Positions 26,778 through 34,266 of a DNA stretch of 64,000 nt are shown in pieces; position 1 is the stretch's first letter, and every line of letters starts with the position of its first letter. The notes beneath the pieces were generated by a model. It had not been told where the DNA came from, did not search any database, and saw only the letters and a program-made list of their open reading frames with translations. This DNA comes from CAYPNF01 sp964411985 (GTDB lineage: Bacteria > Verrucomicrobiota > Verrucomicrobiia > Limisphaerales > J093): assembly GCA_964411985.1 (NCBI GenBank), contig CAYPNF010000014.1, positions 1 to 64,000 of the forward strand. The letters run 5' to 3'. A program made the translations under genes and the position numbers.

Positions 26778-27593
26778 GTGTACTTGGAATACTATGGATT
26801 AAAAGAGCCTCCGTTTGATATTACTCCGAACCCACGGTTCTTGTTTTTCAGTGCCAAGCACCGAGAGGCCTTCAATCACCTCCTTTATGGTATTCGTGAG
26901 CGCAAGGGATTCGTGCAGTTGACGGGGGAGGTGGGAGCAGGGAAGACGACCCTCTGCAGAGCAATTCTGGAGGAGTTGGGGGAGACTTTTTGCACGGCCT
27001 TGATCCTGAACCCAGTTTTGGACGCTGATCAGCTGGTGAAAGCCATTGCGATGGAGTTTGGGCTCCAAGTACATGGAATGGACCGCTTGGAGGCTCTCTC
27101 GGCGCTGAACCATTTCCTTCTGGACTTGGTGAATCACAACAAGGATGCCGTATTGATCATTGATGAGTCACAGGATCTTACCGATGAACTTCTGGAGCAG
27201 GTGCGGCTACTTTCGAATCTGGAAACGGATAGCCGGAAGTTGCTGCAGATCGTGCTCTTGGGTCAGCCTGAGCTTCGTGATCGGTTGGGAAACCACAAGC
27301 TGCGCCAACTACGCCAACGGATTACCATCCGCTATCATCTTCGACCCTTGCGTCTTCGCGAAATGAGCCAGTACATCCATCATCGTTTACAAGTGGCTGG
27401 TTCTAAGGGGATTCCCTACTTTACGGCGCCCTCTTTGTGGAGGATATACCGCTATACCCAGGGTATTCCGAGGTTAATTAACACTCTCTGCGACAAGTGT
27501 TTACTGGCCGGATATGTCCACGGCCGCGATAAAGTGGATCATCGGATGGTGGGCATGGCCATCCGCGAACTTGAGGGGGATTTTGGTGTATGA
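26778..27593 (+). CDS. ExeA-like AAA ATPase of a secretion or pilus-type system
   Basis: A 271-residue protein starting YLEYYGLKEPPFDITPNPRFLFFS, the standard opening of ExeA/GspA ATPases. It has Walker A GEVGAGKTTL, Walker B AVLIIDESQDL and a sensor region near RLLSNLETDSRKLLQIVLLGQPEL. ExeA works with ExeB/GspB to place the secretin through the peptidoglycan. The C-terminal peptidoglycan-binding domain of proteobacterial ExeA is missing. The GTG at 26778 has GGAG only one base upstream, so the start signal is unusual. The stop overlaps the GspB-like gene (ATGA). Confidence 0.85.
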   Translation: MYLEYYGLKEPPFDITPNPRFLFFSAKHREAFNHLLYGIRERKGFVQLTGEVGAGKTTLCRAILEELGETFCTALILNPVLDADQLVKAIAMEFGLQVHGMDRLEALSALNHFLLDLVNHNKDAVLIIDESQDLTDELLEQVRLLSNLETDSRKLLQIVLLGQPELRDRLGNHKLRQLRQRITIRYHLRPLRLREMSQYIHHRLQVAGSKGIPYFTAPSLWRIYRYTQGIPRLINTLCDKCLLAGYVHGRDKVDHRMVGMAIRELEGDFGV

Positions 27594-28291
27594 GCTTGAT
27601 CAATGATGCGCTGAAGAAAGCGAACCAACAGGGACCGTCCAGCGGGAATAGTCAATCCCCGGCGGTCGGCCTGCGTCCAACGAGCGATTCTTCGAGGTCA
27701 GCCGGCGGCGCTGTTCGGGCAGTGGTGGCGGTTGCCGCCTCCCTGATGGTGCTCGCCGCAGGTTGGTTTATTTGGAACGCGCTGAAAGCTGCCAATGACC
27801 AGCCTCCTGCCGTTCAGACCGACTTGCCGAAGGAGACTCGTCCACAACGAGCCGTTGCCGAGAAGGCTCCCTTGCCTGCCGCGCCGGCTGCAAGCCTGAA
27901 TCCGCCATCGCGTATCGAGGTGAATACCAATACGATCGTGCGTCGGCCTGACGCTCCCAGCGTCCCAGCGGTCGGCCCAGCCCCCCTAGCCGCTCCAGAT
28001 CAGCCCGGGAGCACTCCTGTCTCCGATACGGGGGCGGGCGGGCAAGGCGGCTCGACGGCACAAGTGCCGCCTCCCAGCAATCCACCAGCGGCGGTTCCGG
28101 CCGTATGGCCTGAGATCAAGCTTCAGGCCATCTTCTACCGCCTCACCAAGTCTTCCGCCCGTATCAATGGACAGGTGGTTTCGGTAGGCGACTCTGTGGG
28201 CGCAGCCAAGGTTACGGCGATCGAAAGGGATCGGGTTGAGTTGGAATTGGGCGGGGAGAAAAAGGTGGTCCAGGTGCTGAAGGGGAAGTAA
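27590..28291 (+). CDS. GspB-like secretion protein
   Basis: A 233-residue protein that starts MSLINDALKKANQQ, as GspB and related proteins do. It has one membrane segment (about 42-60), a long Pro/Ala-rich linker (65-175) and a C-terminal GspB domain (PEIKLQAIFYRLTKSSARINGQVVSVGDSVGAAKVTAI...VELELGGEKKVV). With the ExeA-like ATPase it is expected to span the periplasm and position a type II secretion or pilus secretin. It overlaps the ATPase by four bases and the next gene by one (TAATG). Confidence 0.85.
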   Translation: MSLINDALKKANQQGPSSGNSQSPAVGLRPTSDSSRSAGGAVRAVVAVAASLMVLAAGWFIWNALKAANDQPPAVQTDLPKETRPQRAVAEKAPLPAAPAASLNPPSRIEVNTNTIVRRPDAPSVPAVGPAPLAAPDQPGSTPVSDTGAGGQGGSTAQVPPPSNPPAAVPAVWPEIKLQAIFYRLTKSSARINGQVVSVGDSVGAAKVTAIERDRVELELGGEKKVVQVLKGK

Positions 28292-29028
28292 TGGGGATCG
28301 AACGTTTGCGGCAGCAGTTGGAGGGAGCGCCTCTGTTGGTCAGGGCATTCCCTTTCCTTGTCTTTGCCACTTTGACGATGTTTCAGGGCAAGCTCGGCCC
28401 TGGCAGCCAGTATTGGGTTTATGCGGCTAAGACGTTCCTCGGCGCCGGCCTGCTGTTCCTGGTATGGCCCGTCATCGCCGAGCTGAAATGGAAGCTGAGC
28501 TGGTCGGGTCTTGGGGTTGGGATTCTGGTCTTTGCACTCTGGGTCGGGCTCGATCCCTACTACCCCAAAGACCTCCTCGGGTTCCTCAGGACCCATCTTG
28601 GCAGTTGGGTGGGGCTGGGCCCCGGCGAGTCCAAGCCCCCTATGGCTCCCACTTGGGTGCCTTTTGAATTCTACGGCAAAGGAAGCAGCCTCGCCTGGTT
28701 CTTCATTGTCTGCCGAATCCTTGGCTCCAGCTTGGTGGTGCCGGCCCTGGAGGAGGTCTTCTACCGATCCCTTATTTACCGGTACCTGATCAAGCAGGAT
28801 GCTGCCTCCGTTCCCTTGAGCACTTTCGATTGGAGAGCCTTCCTTTTGACTTCGGTGGTTTTCGGCATGGCCCACTACGAATGGCTTCCGGGGATTCTTT
28901 GCGGCATGGCTTACCAGGCTCTAGTGTGCCGCAAGGGGCGGTTGGGGGACGCCATCCTAGCCCACGCGGTAACGAACTTCCTGTTGGGCCTCTGGGTGGT
29001 GTCGAGAAACCAGTGGATGTTTTGGTGA
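28291..29028 (+). CDS. CAAX prenyl protease-related (CPBP) membrane protein, PEP-CTERM type
   Basis: A 245-residue membrane protein with about eight hydrophobic segments. The CPBP motifs are EEVFYR (two glutamates and arginine), FGMAHYEWLPG (histidine) and AHAVTNFLLG (histidine and asparagine). The arrangement resembles TIGR03008, a CAAX protease-like protein often found beside exosortase systems. No exosortase lies in this window. Its start overlaps the gspB-like stop by one base, so the three genes form one operon. The protease role follows from the family motifs. Confidence 0.8.
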   Translation: MGIERLRQQLEGAPLLVRAFPFLVFATLTMFQGKLGPGSQYWVYAAKTFLGAGLLFLVWPVIAELKWKLSWSGLGVGILVFALWVGLDPYYPKDLLGFLRTHLGSWVGLGPGESKPPMAPTWVPFEFYGKGSSLAWFFIVCRILGSSLVVPALEEVFYRSLIYRYLIKQDAASVPLSTFDWRAFLLTSVVFGMAHYEWLPGILCGMAYQALVCRKGRLGDAILAHAVTNFLLGLWVVSRNQWMFW

Positions 29029-29082
29029 GCCCCTCTCGAGGAAACTCACCTTACCTGGTCCGAACTGTTCTCTTCGCGCGGC

Positions 29083-29502
29083 TTAGTGTCCGCAACTGCA
29101 ACCCTGCCCGCAACCTTCAAAGTCCTCCTCTTCAGGGACTCGTCCAATCTCCAGTGTCTTCCCCACATAGCGGCCGACCGATTCCTTAAGCTGGCTCATC
29201 TGCTGCTGGGCTTCGATGAAACCGCGAGCAACCGGGTTGTCAACCAGCTTCTGCCGATGCTGTTCGTAGTCAGCGATTTCTTCCGAGGTAAGCCGTTCTC
29301 CGCTGTGCTGTTTGTGGTGAAGCTTCTCGCCCTTTTCTGCTACCAATTGATATTGCCTCTGTGCGTCCTCATTTGCGAAGAACGTGTCGAGAGAGTTTCG
29401 CATATCCCGAAACCCTGGCTCAGCCAAAATTGCCTGGCAGAGCAGTTTTGTTTTCTCCATGACGGCCGGAGTGGCGAGGGTCGATTCAGTGTGATTATGC
29501 AT
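29083..29502 (-). CDS. YlbF-family protein with a cysteine-rich tail
   Basis: A 139-residue helical protein similar to the YlbF/YmcA group: TKLLCQAILAEPGFRDMRNSLDTFFANEDAQRQYQLV, then LTSEEIADYEQHRQKLVDNPVARGFIEAQQQMSQL. It ends with CGQGCSCGH. YlbF and YmcA of Bacillus form a complex that binds an iron-sulfur cluster and affects RNA processing. Cysteine-rich ends are found in related proteins. The ATG at 29502 starts the similarity, although the frame is open further upstream through an AraC-like fragment. Confidence 0.75.
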   Translation of the reverse strand: MHNHTESTLATPAVMEKTKLLCQAILAEPGFRDMRNSLDTFFANEDAQRQYQLVAEKGEKLHHKQHSGERLTSEEIADYEQHRQKLVDNPVARGFIEAQQQMSQLKESVGRYVGKTLEIGRVPEEEDFEGCGQGCSCGH

Positions 29503-29577
29503 TTTTTCCGGGCAAGATAGCCGAGAATCTTGAATCCACAAGGGATTACTGCCTTGAGAGGTTGGCACGAAACGTTT

Positions 29578-29703
29578 CTCTTTCGTGAACAAGGCTTTGC
29601 GGACCTCCCTCACGAAATCCGTAAGAGTACGCCCCGTGACTTTCTTAAAGTAGTGACAGAAGGCCGAAAAACTCATCACGGTCTGCTGTGCGATCCGGTG
29701 ACC
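29578..29703 (-). pseudogene. Fragment of an AraC-family DNA-binding domain
   Basis: About 40 codons read IAQQTVMSFSAFCHYFKKVTGRTLTDFVREVR. This matches the recognition-helix half of AraC regulators (M-S-x-S-A-F-C-x-Y-F-K-x-V-T-G-R-T). A stop (29706-29704) closes the frame upstream, and no other part of an AraC protein is visible. Downstream the frame runs without a stop into the YlbF-like gene, so the fragment could in principle be translated as a fusion. Confidence 0.65.
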
Positions 29704-29760
29704 CTAGCTTTTGGTATTGATTCTCAGCAACCGGGGACTTGTGGTATCTACTTTCAGCTT

Positions 29761-32700
29761 ATGCTGCTTTCGTATGGTCAACTGATCTGGCGTCGGTCCA
29801 TTTCCTGGATGGCGATCCTTGCACTGCTTGGGGCCTTTGGCGCTCTCGGTGCCACGCTTCGACCTCCGGCTGTGCCGTTGGTAACTCACGACCCCTATTT
29901 CAGCATCTGGTCACCTGCTGATCAACTAAAGGATGCCGATACGATCCACTGGACCGGGAAGCCACACCGACTCAGCAGCCTGGTGCGGATCGATGAAAAA
30001 CCCTTTCGGATTTTAGGCACGCAGCCTACCGACGTTCCCGCTCTTCCTCAGATCGATGTCCAGGTCCTCCCTACGCGGACGATCTGCACTTTTGCAGGGC
30101 AGGGGGTACGTCTGACTCTCACTTTCCTAACGCCCGCTCTACCGGAGGATCTGGAGCTTCTCAGTCGGCCCCTTAGCTACATCACCTGGGAAGTCCAGTC
30201 GATGGACGGGAGGCCCCATGCCGCGAAGGTCTACTTCGACGTTTCCTCAGAAGTTGCCGTCAACGATCCCAACCAAGAGGTTCAGTGGCGAGAGCTGAAC
30301 GGCGCACTCCAAGGGCTGCGGGTCGGATCTCAAGAGCAACCGGTGCTCCAGAAGAGAGGAGACGATCTGCGAATCGACTGGGGGTATGCCTATTGTGCCG
30401 CCCCAGCCAACTCCGGCGGGCAATCCGCGTTTGCTATCCGAGGCTCTGCGCAAGAGTCCTTCGCCACCCAGGGCCTGTTGAGCGGCACTCTAAGCTCACA
30501 GGGGCTACAGAACCCCAAGACCAGCGCGATGGCATTCCTCTTCGACTTCGGCAAAGTCAAATCCAAACCCGTCTCTCGCTGGTTGATGTTGGCCTACGAC
30601 GATGAAGTCTCCATCAAATACTTTCGCAGCAAACTCCGACCTTACTGGCGTCGAGGTGGCATGGATGCGGAAGCGCTGCTGGCGAAAGCGGCGATCCAGT
30701 ACGATTCCCTCCGCAAACGCTGTGCAGCTTTTGATGCAGACTTGATGGGGGCTCTGCGCAAGGTCGGGGGTGAGGAATATGCTCAGCTGTGTGCGCTTGC
30801 CTACCGACAGACTTTGGCTGGCAACAAGGTTGTTGCGGACGCAGCTGGAAAGCCGTTGATGTTTCCGAAAGAGAACTTTTCCAACGGTTGTATCGGCACG
30901 GTGGACGTGCTCTTTCCACAAGCCCCTTTCTTTCTCACGTTGAGTCCGGGCCTGACCAAAGCGATGTTGACTCCAATCCTTGACTACGCGGACTCCCCTG
31001 CCTGGCCTTACCCTTACGCTCCGCACGACCTTGGCACCTATCCGCATGCGACCGGGCAGGTCTATGGGATGGAGGGCACTGACGGCGATCGCATGCCGGT
31101 GGAAGAATCAGGAAACATGCTCATCATGCTGGCAGCTCTGGCAAAGTCAGAAGGCCAGGCAGACTTTTCCAAGCCCTACCAACCGCTCTTGGCGAAGTGG
31201 GTTGACTATCTGGTGAAGGAAGGTCTCGACCCCACGAACCAACTTTGCTCGGCCGACATGTTCGGGCATCTCCCGCGCAACGCCAACCTGTCCCTGAAAG
31301 CTGTGATTGGCATTGGAGCCTACGGGCAGCTTTGCGCCTCGATGGGGCGCCAGGACGATGCAAGCCGCTATTTGGGCGTGGCGCGCGATTATGCTGCCAA
31401 GTGGCAAGAGCTAGCCAAGGACGAAGGCCGGACGCGATTGGCCTTTGGTCAGCAGGGAACCTGGAGCATGAAGCACAATCTGATCTGGGACCGTATCCTA
31501 GCCCTCAACCTGTTTCCATCCTCCGTGGGTGACGCTGAGGCAGCTTGGTACCTGAAGGTTCAAGGCAAGTATGGCCTGCCTGTCGATCATCGTACCGATA
31601 CGTGCCTGATCGACTGGGCGCTTTGGAGCATCTCGCTGGCCCGAAACGAATCCGATTTCCAGGCATTGTTCCATCCCATCTATCGCTACGCGCATGAGAC
31701 TCCCTCGCGGATCCCGCTTTCGGACTGGTTTGTTACCACGGATGCCAAGCAAAAGGGGTTCCAGGCACGAACCGTGGTGGGAGGTCTCTTCATCAAAATG
31801 CTGGCCGATCCTGGCACCTGGAGTCGCTGGCACCGTCGCGGAGCGAACACGGAGGGACCTTGGGCGCCGATTCGGGCGACCCTGGACCCTGCGAGCGAGG
31901 TGGTCTCCACCGCGCTGATTTCGCCAATGCGGTGGCGGTACACTTTGGAGAAACCCAGCAGCAACTGGACGCAACCTGACTTCGACGACTCGGGGTGGCA
32001 AGACGGATACGCGGGCTTTGGCACCCAAGGCACCCCAGGGGCCAAGATTGGCACGGAGTGGAAGACCCAGGGCATCTGGCTGCGGCGCGAGTTCTCCCTT
32101 CCCCAAAAAGGACTGCAGAATCCACGCCTGTACTTGATCTACGACGAAGATCCTGAAATCTACCTCAATGGTGTCCTTGCGGCGAAACTGAAGGGCTGGG
32201 CCACAAGTTACGAAGAGGCCGAGATCAGCCCTTCTGCTGTTTCCACCTTGAAGGCAGGCGGAAACGTATTGGCCGTTCATGCTGCACAGACCTACGGCGG
32301 ACAATGCATCGACGTGGGATTGATCGAGGAGCCCCGCCCTCTGGCTGTGCGTAAACTCATCGATTTCCCAGTACGGGATACCTCGATCTGTGTTGGCTCT
32401 GATGGTCAGTATTATCTCACCGGCACCACCGGCGAAAGCAACGGCGGACCGGAGGATCACCAGGGGTGGTGGTATGTCAACCAGGGTATTCGGGTCTGGA
32501 AATCCCCGGATCTGGTGCATTGGACGCCCCTGGGCCTGGTTTGGACCCTCGAGAAGGACGGCACCTGGCAAAAGCCCGTAAAGAATGGTCACAGGGCCGT
32601 ATGGGCACCGGAGATTCATTACCTCAAGGGAACGTTCTGGCTGACCTATTGCCTGAACTGGGAAGGGGGCGGAACCGGCGTTTTGAAGAGCACCACTGGG

Positions 32701-33204
32701 AAGCCGGAGGGGCCTTACGTGGATGTGAAAACGGATGGCCCGATCACTCCTGAGATCGACGCTTCCTTGTTCCAGGACGACGATGGTAAAGTATACTTCG
32801 TTTTTCAGAACGGGAAGATCGCGTGGATGAAAGACGACTTGAGCGGGTTGGCGGAAGAGCCGCGCCTGCTGCGGCCATCCAACGGCTCCAACGTCGGTTT
32901 CGAGGGGGCCTTTCTCACCAAGATCGCAGGCAAGTACCAGTTGGTCTGCGCGGAGTTTAACAAGTTTCGTGGAGTGGTGACCTACGACTGCATGATGGCT
33001 AGTTCCACAAATCTCTACGGTCCCTATGGCGACCGTTATCTGGCGATCCCCCACGCCGGCCATAACATGCTCTTCAAGGATAAGGCAGGGAAGTGGTGGG
33101 CTTCCTTCTTCGGGAATGACACCACGGCTCCCTGGAGGGAAAAGGCAGGCATTCTTCCCATTGAAGTCGACACCGAAGGACGCGTTCGCCCGATTACCCC
33201 ATGA
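29761..33204 (+). CDS. Secreted fusion of glutaminase A-like (DUF4965) and GH43 domains
   Basis: About 1147 residues with an N-terminal hydrophobic signal or anchor (about 15-32). Residues 35-690 match the DUF5127/DUF4965 glutaminase A-like family (PPAVPLVTHDPYFSIWS, YGMEGTDGDRMPVEESGNMLIM, TDTCLIDWALWS). Residues 700-860 are a galactose-binding-like beta-sandwich (NWTQPDFDDSGWQDGYAGFG). Residues 870-1147 are a GH43 five-blade propeller with candidate catalytic residues: Asp in VRDTSICVG, Asp in EIDASLFQDDDG and Glu in VGFEGAFL. The start could also be the ATG at 29809. It overlaps the URO-D gene by four bases and is the first gene of a glycan operon. Confidence 0.85.
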   Translation: MLLSYGQLIWRRSISWMAILALLGAFGALGATLRPPAVPLVTHDPYFSIWSPADQLKDADTIHWTGKPHRLSSLVRIDEKPFRILGTQPTDVPALPQIDVQVLPTRTICTFAGQGVRLTLTFLTPALPEDLELLSRPLSYITWEVQSMDGRPHAAKVYFDVSSEVAVNDPNQEVQWRELNGALQGLRVGSQEQPVLQKRGDDLRIDWGYAYCAAPANSGGQSAFAIRGSAQESFATQGLLSGTLSSQGLQNPKTSAMAFLFDFGKVKSKPVSRWLMLAYDDEVSIKYFRSKLRPYWRRGGMDAEALLAKAAIQYDSLRKRCAAFDADLMGALRKVGGEEYAQLCALAYRQTLAGNKVVADAAGKPLMFPKENFSNGCIGTVDVLFPQAPFFLTLSPGLTKAMLTPILDYADSPAWPYPYAPHDLGTYPHATGQVYGMEGTDGDRMPVEESGNMLIMLAALAKSEGQADFSKPYQPLLAKWVDYLVKEGLDPTNQLCSADMFGHLPRNANLSLKAVIGIGAYGQLCASMGRQDDASRYLGVARDYAAKWQELAKDEGRTRLAFGQQGTWSMKHNLIWDRILALNLFPSSVGDAEAAWYLKVQGKYGLPVDHRTDTCLIDWALWSISLARNESDFQALFHPIYRYAHETPSRIPLSDWFVTTDAKQKGFQARTVVGGLFIKMLADPGTWSRWHRRGANTEGPWAPIRATLDPASEVVSTALISPMRWRYTLEKPSSNWTQPDFDDSGWQDGYAGFGTQGTPGAKIGTEWKTQGIWLRREFSLPQKGLQNPRLYLIYDEDPEIYLNGVLAAKLKGWATSYEEAEISPSAVSTLKAGGNVLAVHAAQTYGGQCIDVGLIEEPRPLAVRKLIDFPVRDTSICVGSDGQYYLTGTTGESNGGPEDHQGWWYVNQGIRVWKSPDLVHWTPLGLVWTLEKDGTWQKPVKNGHRAVWAPEIHYLKGTFWLTYCLNWEGGGTGVLKSTTGKPEGPYVDVKTDGPITPEIDASLFQDDDGKVYFVFQNGKIAWMKDDLSGLAEEPRLLRPSNGSNVGFEGAFLTKIAGKYQLVCAEFNKFRGVVTYDCMMASSTNLYGPYGDRYLAIPHAGHNMLFKDKAGKWWASFFGNDTTAPWREKAGILPIEVDTEGRVRPITP

Positions 33205-34223
33205 GCCCATTGACCAAGCGAGAACGGGTCCGGCGGGTCTTCAGCCGTGAAGGGGTCGATGTTGTTCCGGCGCAGACCAACTATACACCTCTGATGGGAA
33301 CGAAGTTGGCGACGCATCTCGGCTGCACCCTTGAGCAACTCCCGGATCGCCTCGGTAACCATCTCCTGCGTCTCGATCTCTCTTGTTCCAAACGCCTCAG
33401 TCCGGATCGCAAGATCGCCTATGATTGGTGGGGGGCTGGGTGGGATACCCAGACTGAGGGCTATTGGCACGCGTACGCACCCCTGGCTGCCTCTGCCGAT
33501 TTGTCAGCGTATTCATGGCCGGATCCGGAGGATCCCAATCTGCTGAGAGACGCCCAGGCCCTTCTTTCCGCCGACAGGGGGGCCCACTTCGCTGTCCCGA
33601 ATTTCGGTTTTGCCCTTTTCGAGAGGGCGTGGTCCCTGCGCGGTTTCGATCAACTGCTCATGGATTTGGCGACCGAACCGTCCTGGGTGGAGGATCTGCT
33701 CGAGCGGATTACAGAGGTTCAGGTCGTGCTCGCGAAACGATTCGTGGCATTGGGAGTGGATGGGGGGTATTTCGGTGACGACTACGGGGCCCAGCGGAGC
33801 CTGCTGTTTTCCCCTCGGACGTGGCGTCAGCTGATGAAGCCGCGGCTGGCGCGCATGTTTGCGGTCTTTCGCAACGCTGGACTGCCCGTCATGCTCCACT
33901 CGGATGGGGACATCTGGGCGATCTTACCCGACCTGGTCGAGATTGGCTTGAACGGGCTGAACCCTGTCCAACCCGAGGTTCTCGACCATCAACGGCTTCA
34001 CCGCGAGTTTGGCAAGGATCTCTGCTTCTACGGTGGAGTCTCGACTCAGGATGTTTTACCGAATGGGACGCCCGACCAGGTCCGCGCGGCCACCCGTAAA
34101 TGCCTTCGGGATCTCGCCCCGGAGGGGACGGGGCTTATCTTGGGCCCGTCGCACCGGATGCAGTCCGATATACCGGTCGAAAACGTGGTGGCGATGTTGG
34201 ACATCTTTCCTACCCTGGCTTGA
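33201..34223 (+). CDS. Uroporphyrinogen decarboxylase (URO-D) family protein
   Basis: A 340-residue cytoplasmic protein with the URO-D/methyltransferase TIM-barrel pattern: LTKRERVRRVFSREGVDVVP, DWWGAGWDTQ, FGDDYGAQRSLLFSPRTWRQLMKPRLARMF, MLHSDGDIWAILPDLVEIGLNGLNPVQPE and FYGGVSTQDVLPNGTP. Members of this branch are often found in sugar-degradation clusters with no link to heme synthesis, and their substrates are unknown. It is coupled to the glutaminase A/GH43 gene (ATGA), which argues for a role in handling the released product. Confidence 0.85.
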   Translation: MSPLTKRERVRRVFSREGVDVVPAQTNYTPLMGTKLATHLGCTLEQLPDRLGNHLLRLDLSCSKRLSPDRKIAYDWWGAGWDTQTEGYWHAYAPLAASADLSAYSWPDPEDPNLLRDAQALLSADRGAHFAVPNFGFALFERAWSLRGFDQLLMDLATEPSWVEDLLERITEVQVVLAKRFVALGVDGGYFGDDYGAQRSLLFSPRTWRQLMKPRLARMFAVFRNAGLPVMLHSDGDIWAILPDLVEIGLNGLNPVQPEVLDHQRLHREFGKDLCFYGGVSTQDVLPNGTPDQVRAATRKCLRDLAPEGTGLILGPSHRMQSDIPVENVVAMLDIFPTLA

Positions 34224-34266
34224 AAGGATTTGCCTTCGATCCATGTTTGGTGAGTACTCTAAAAGC

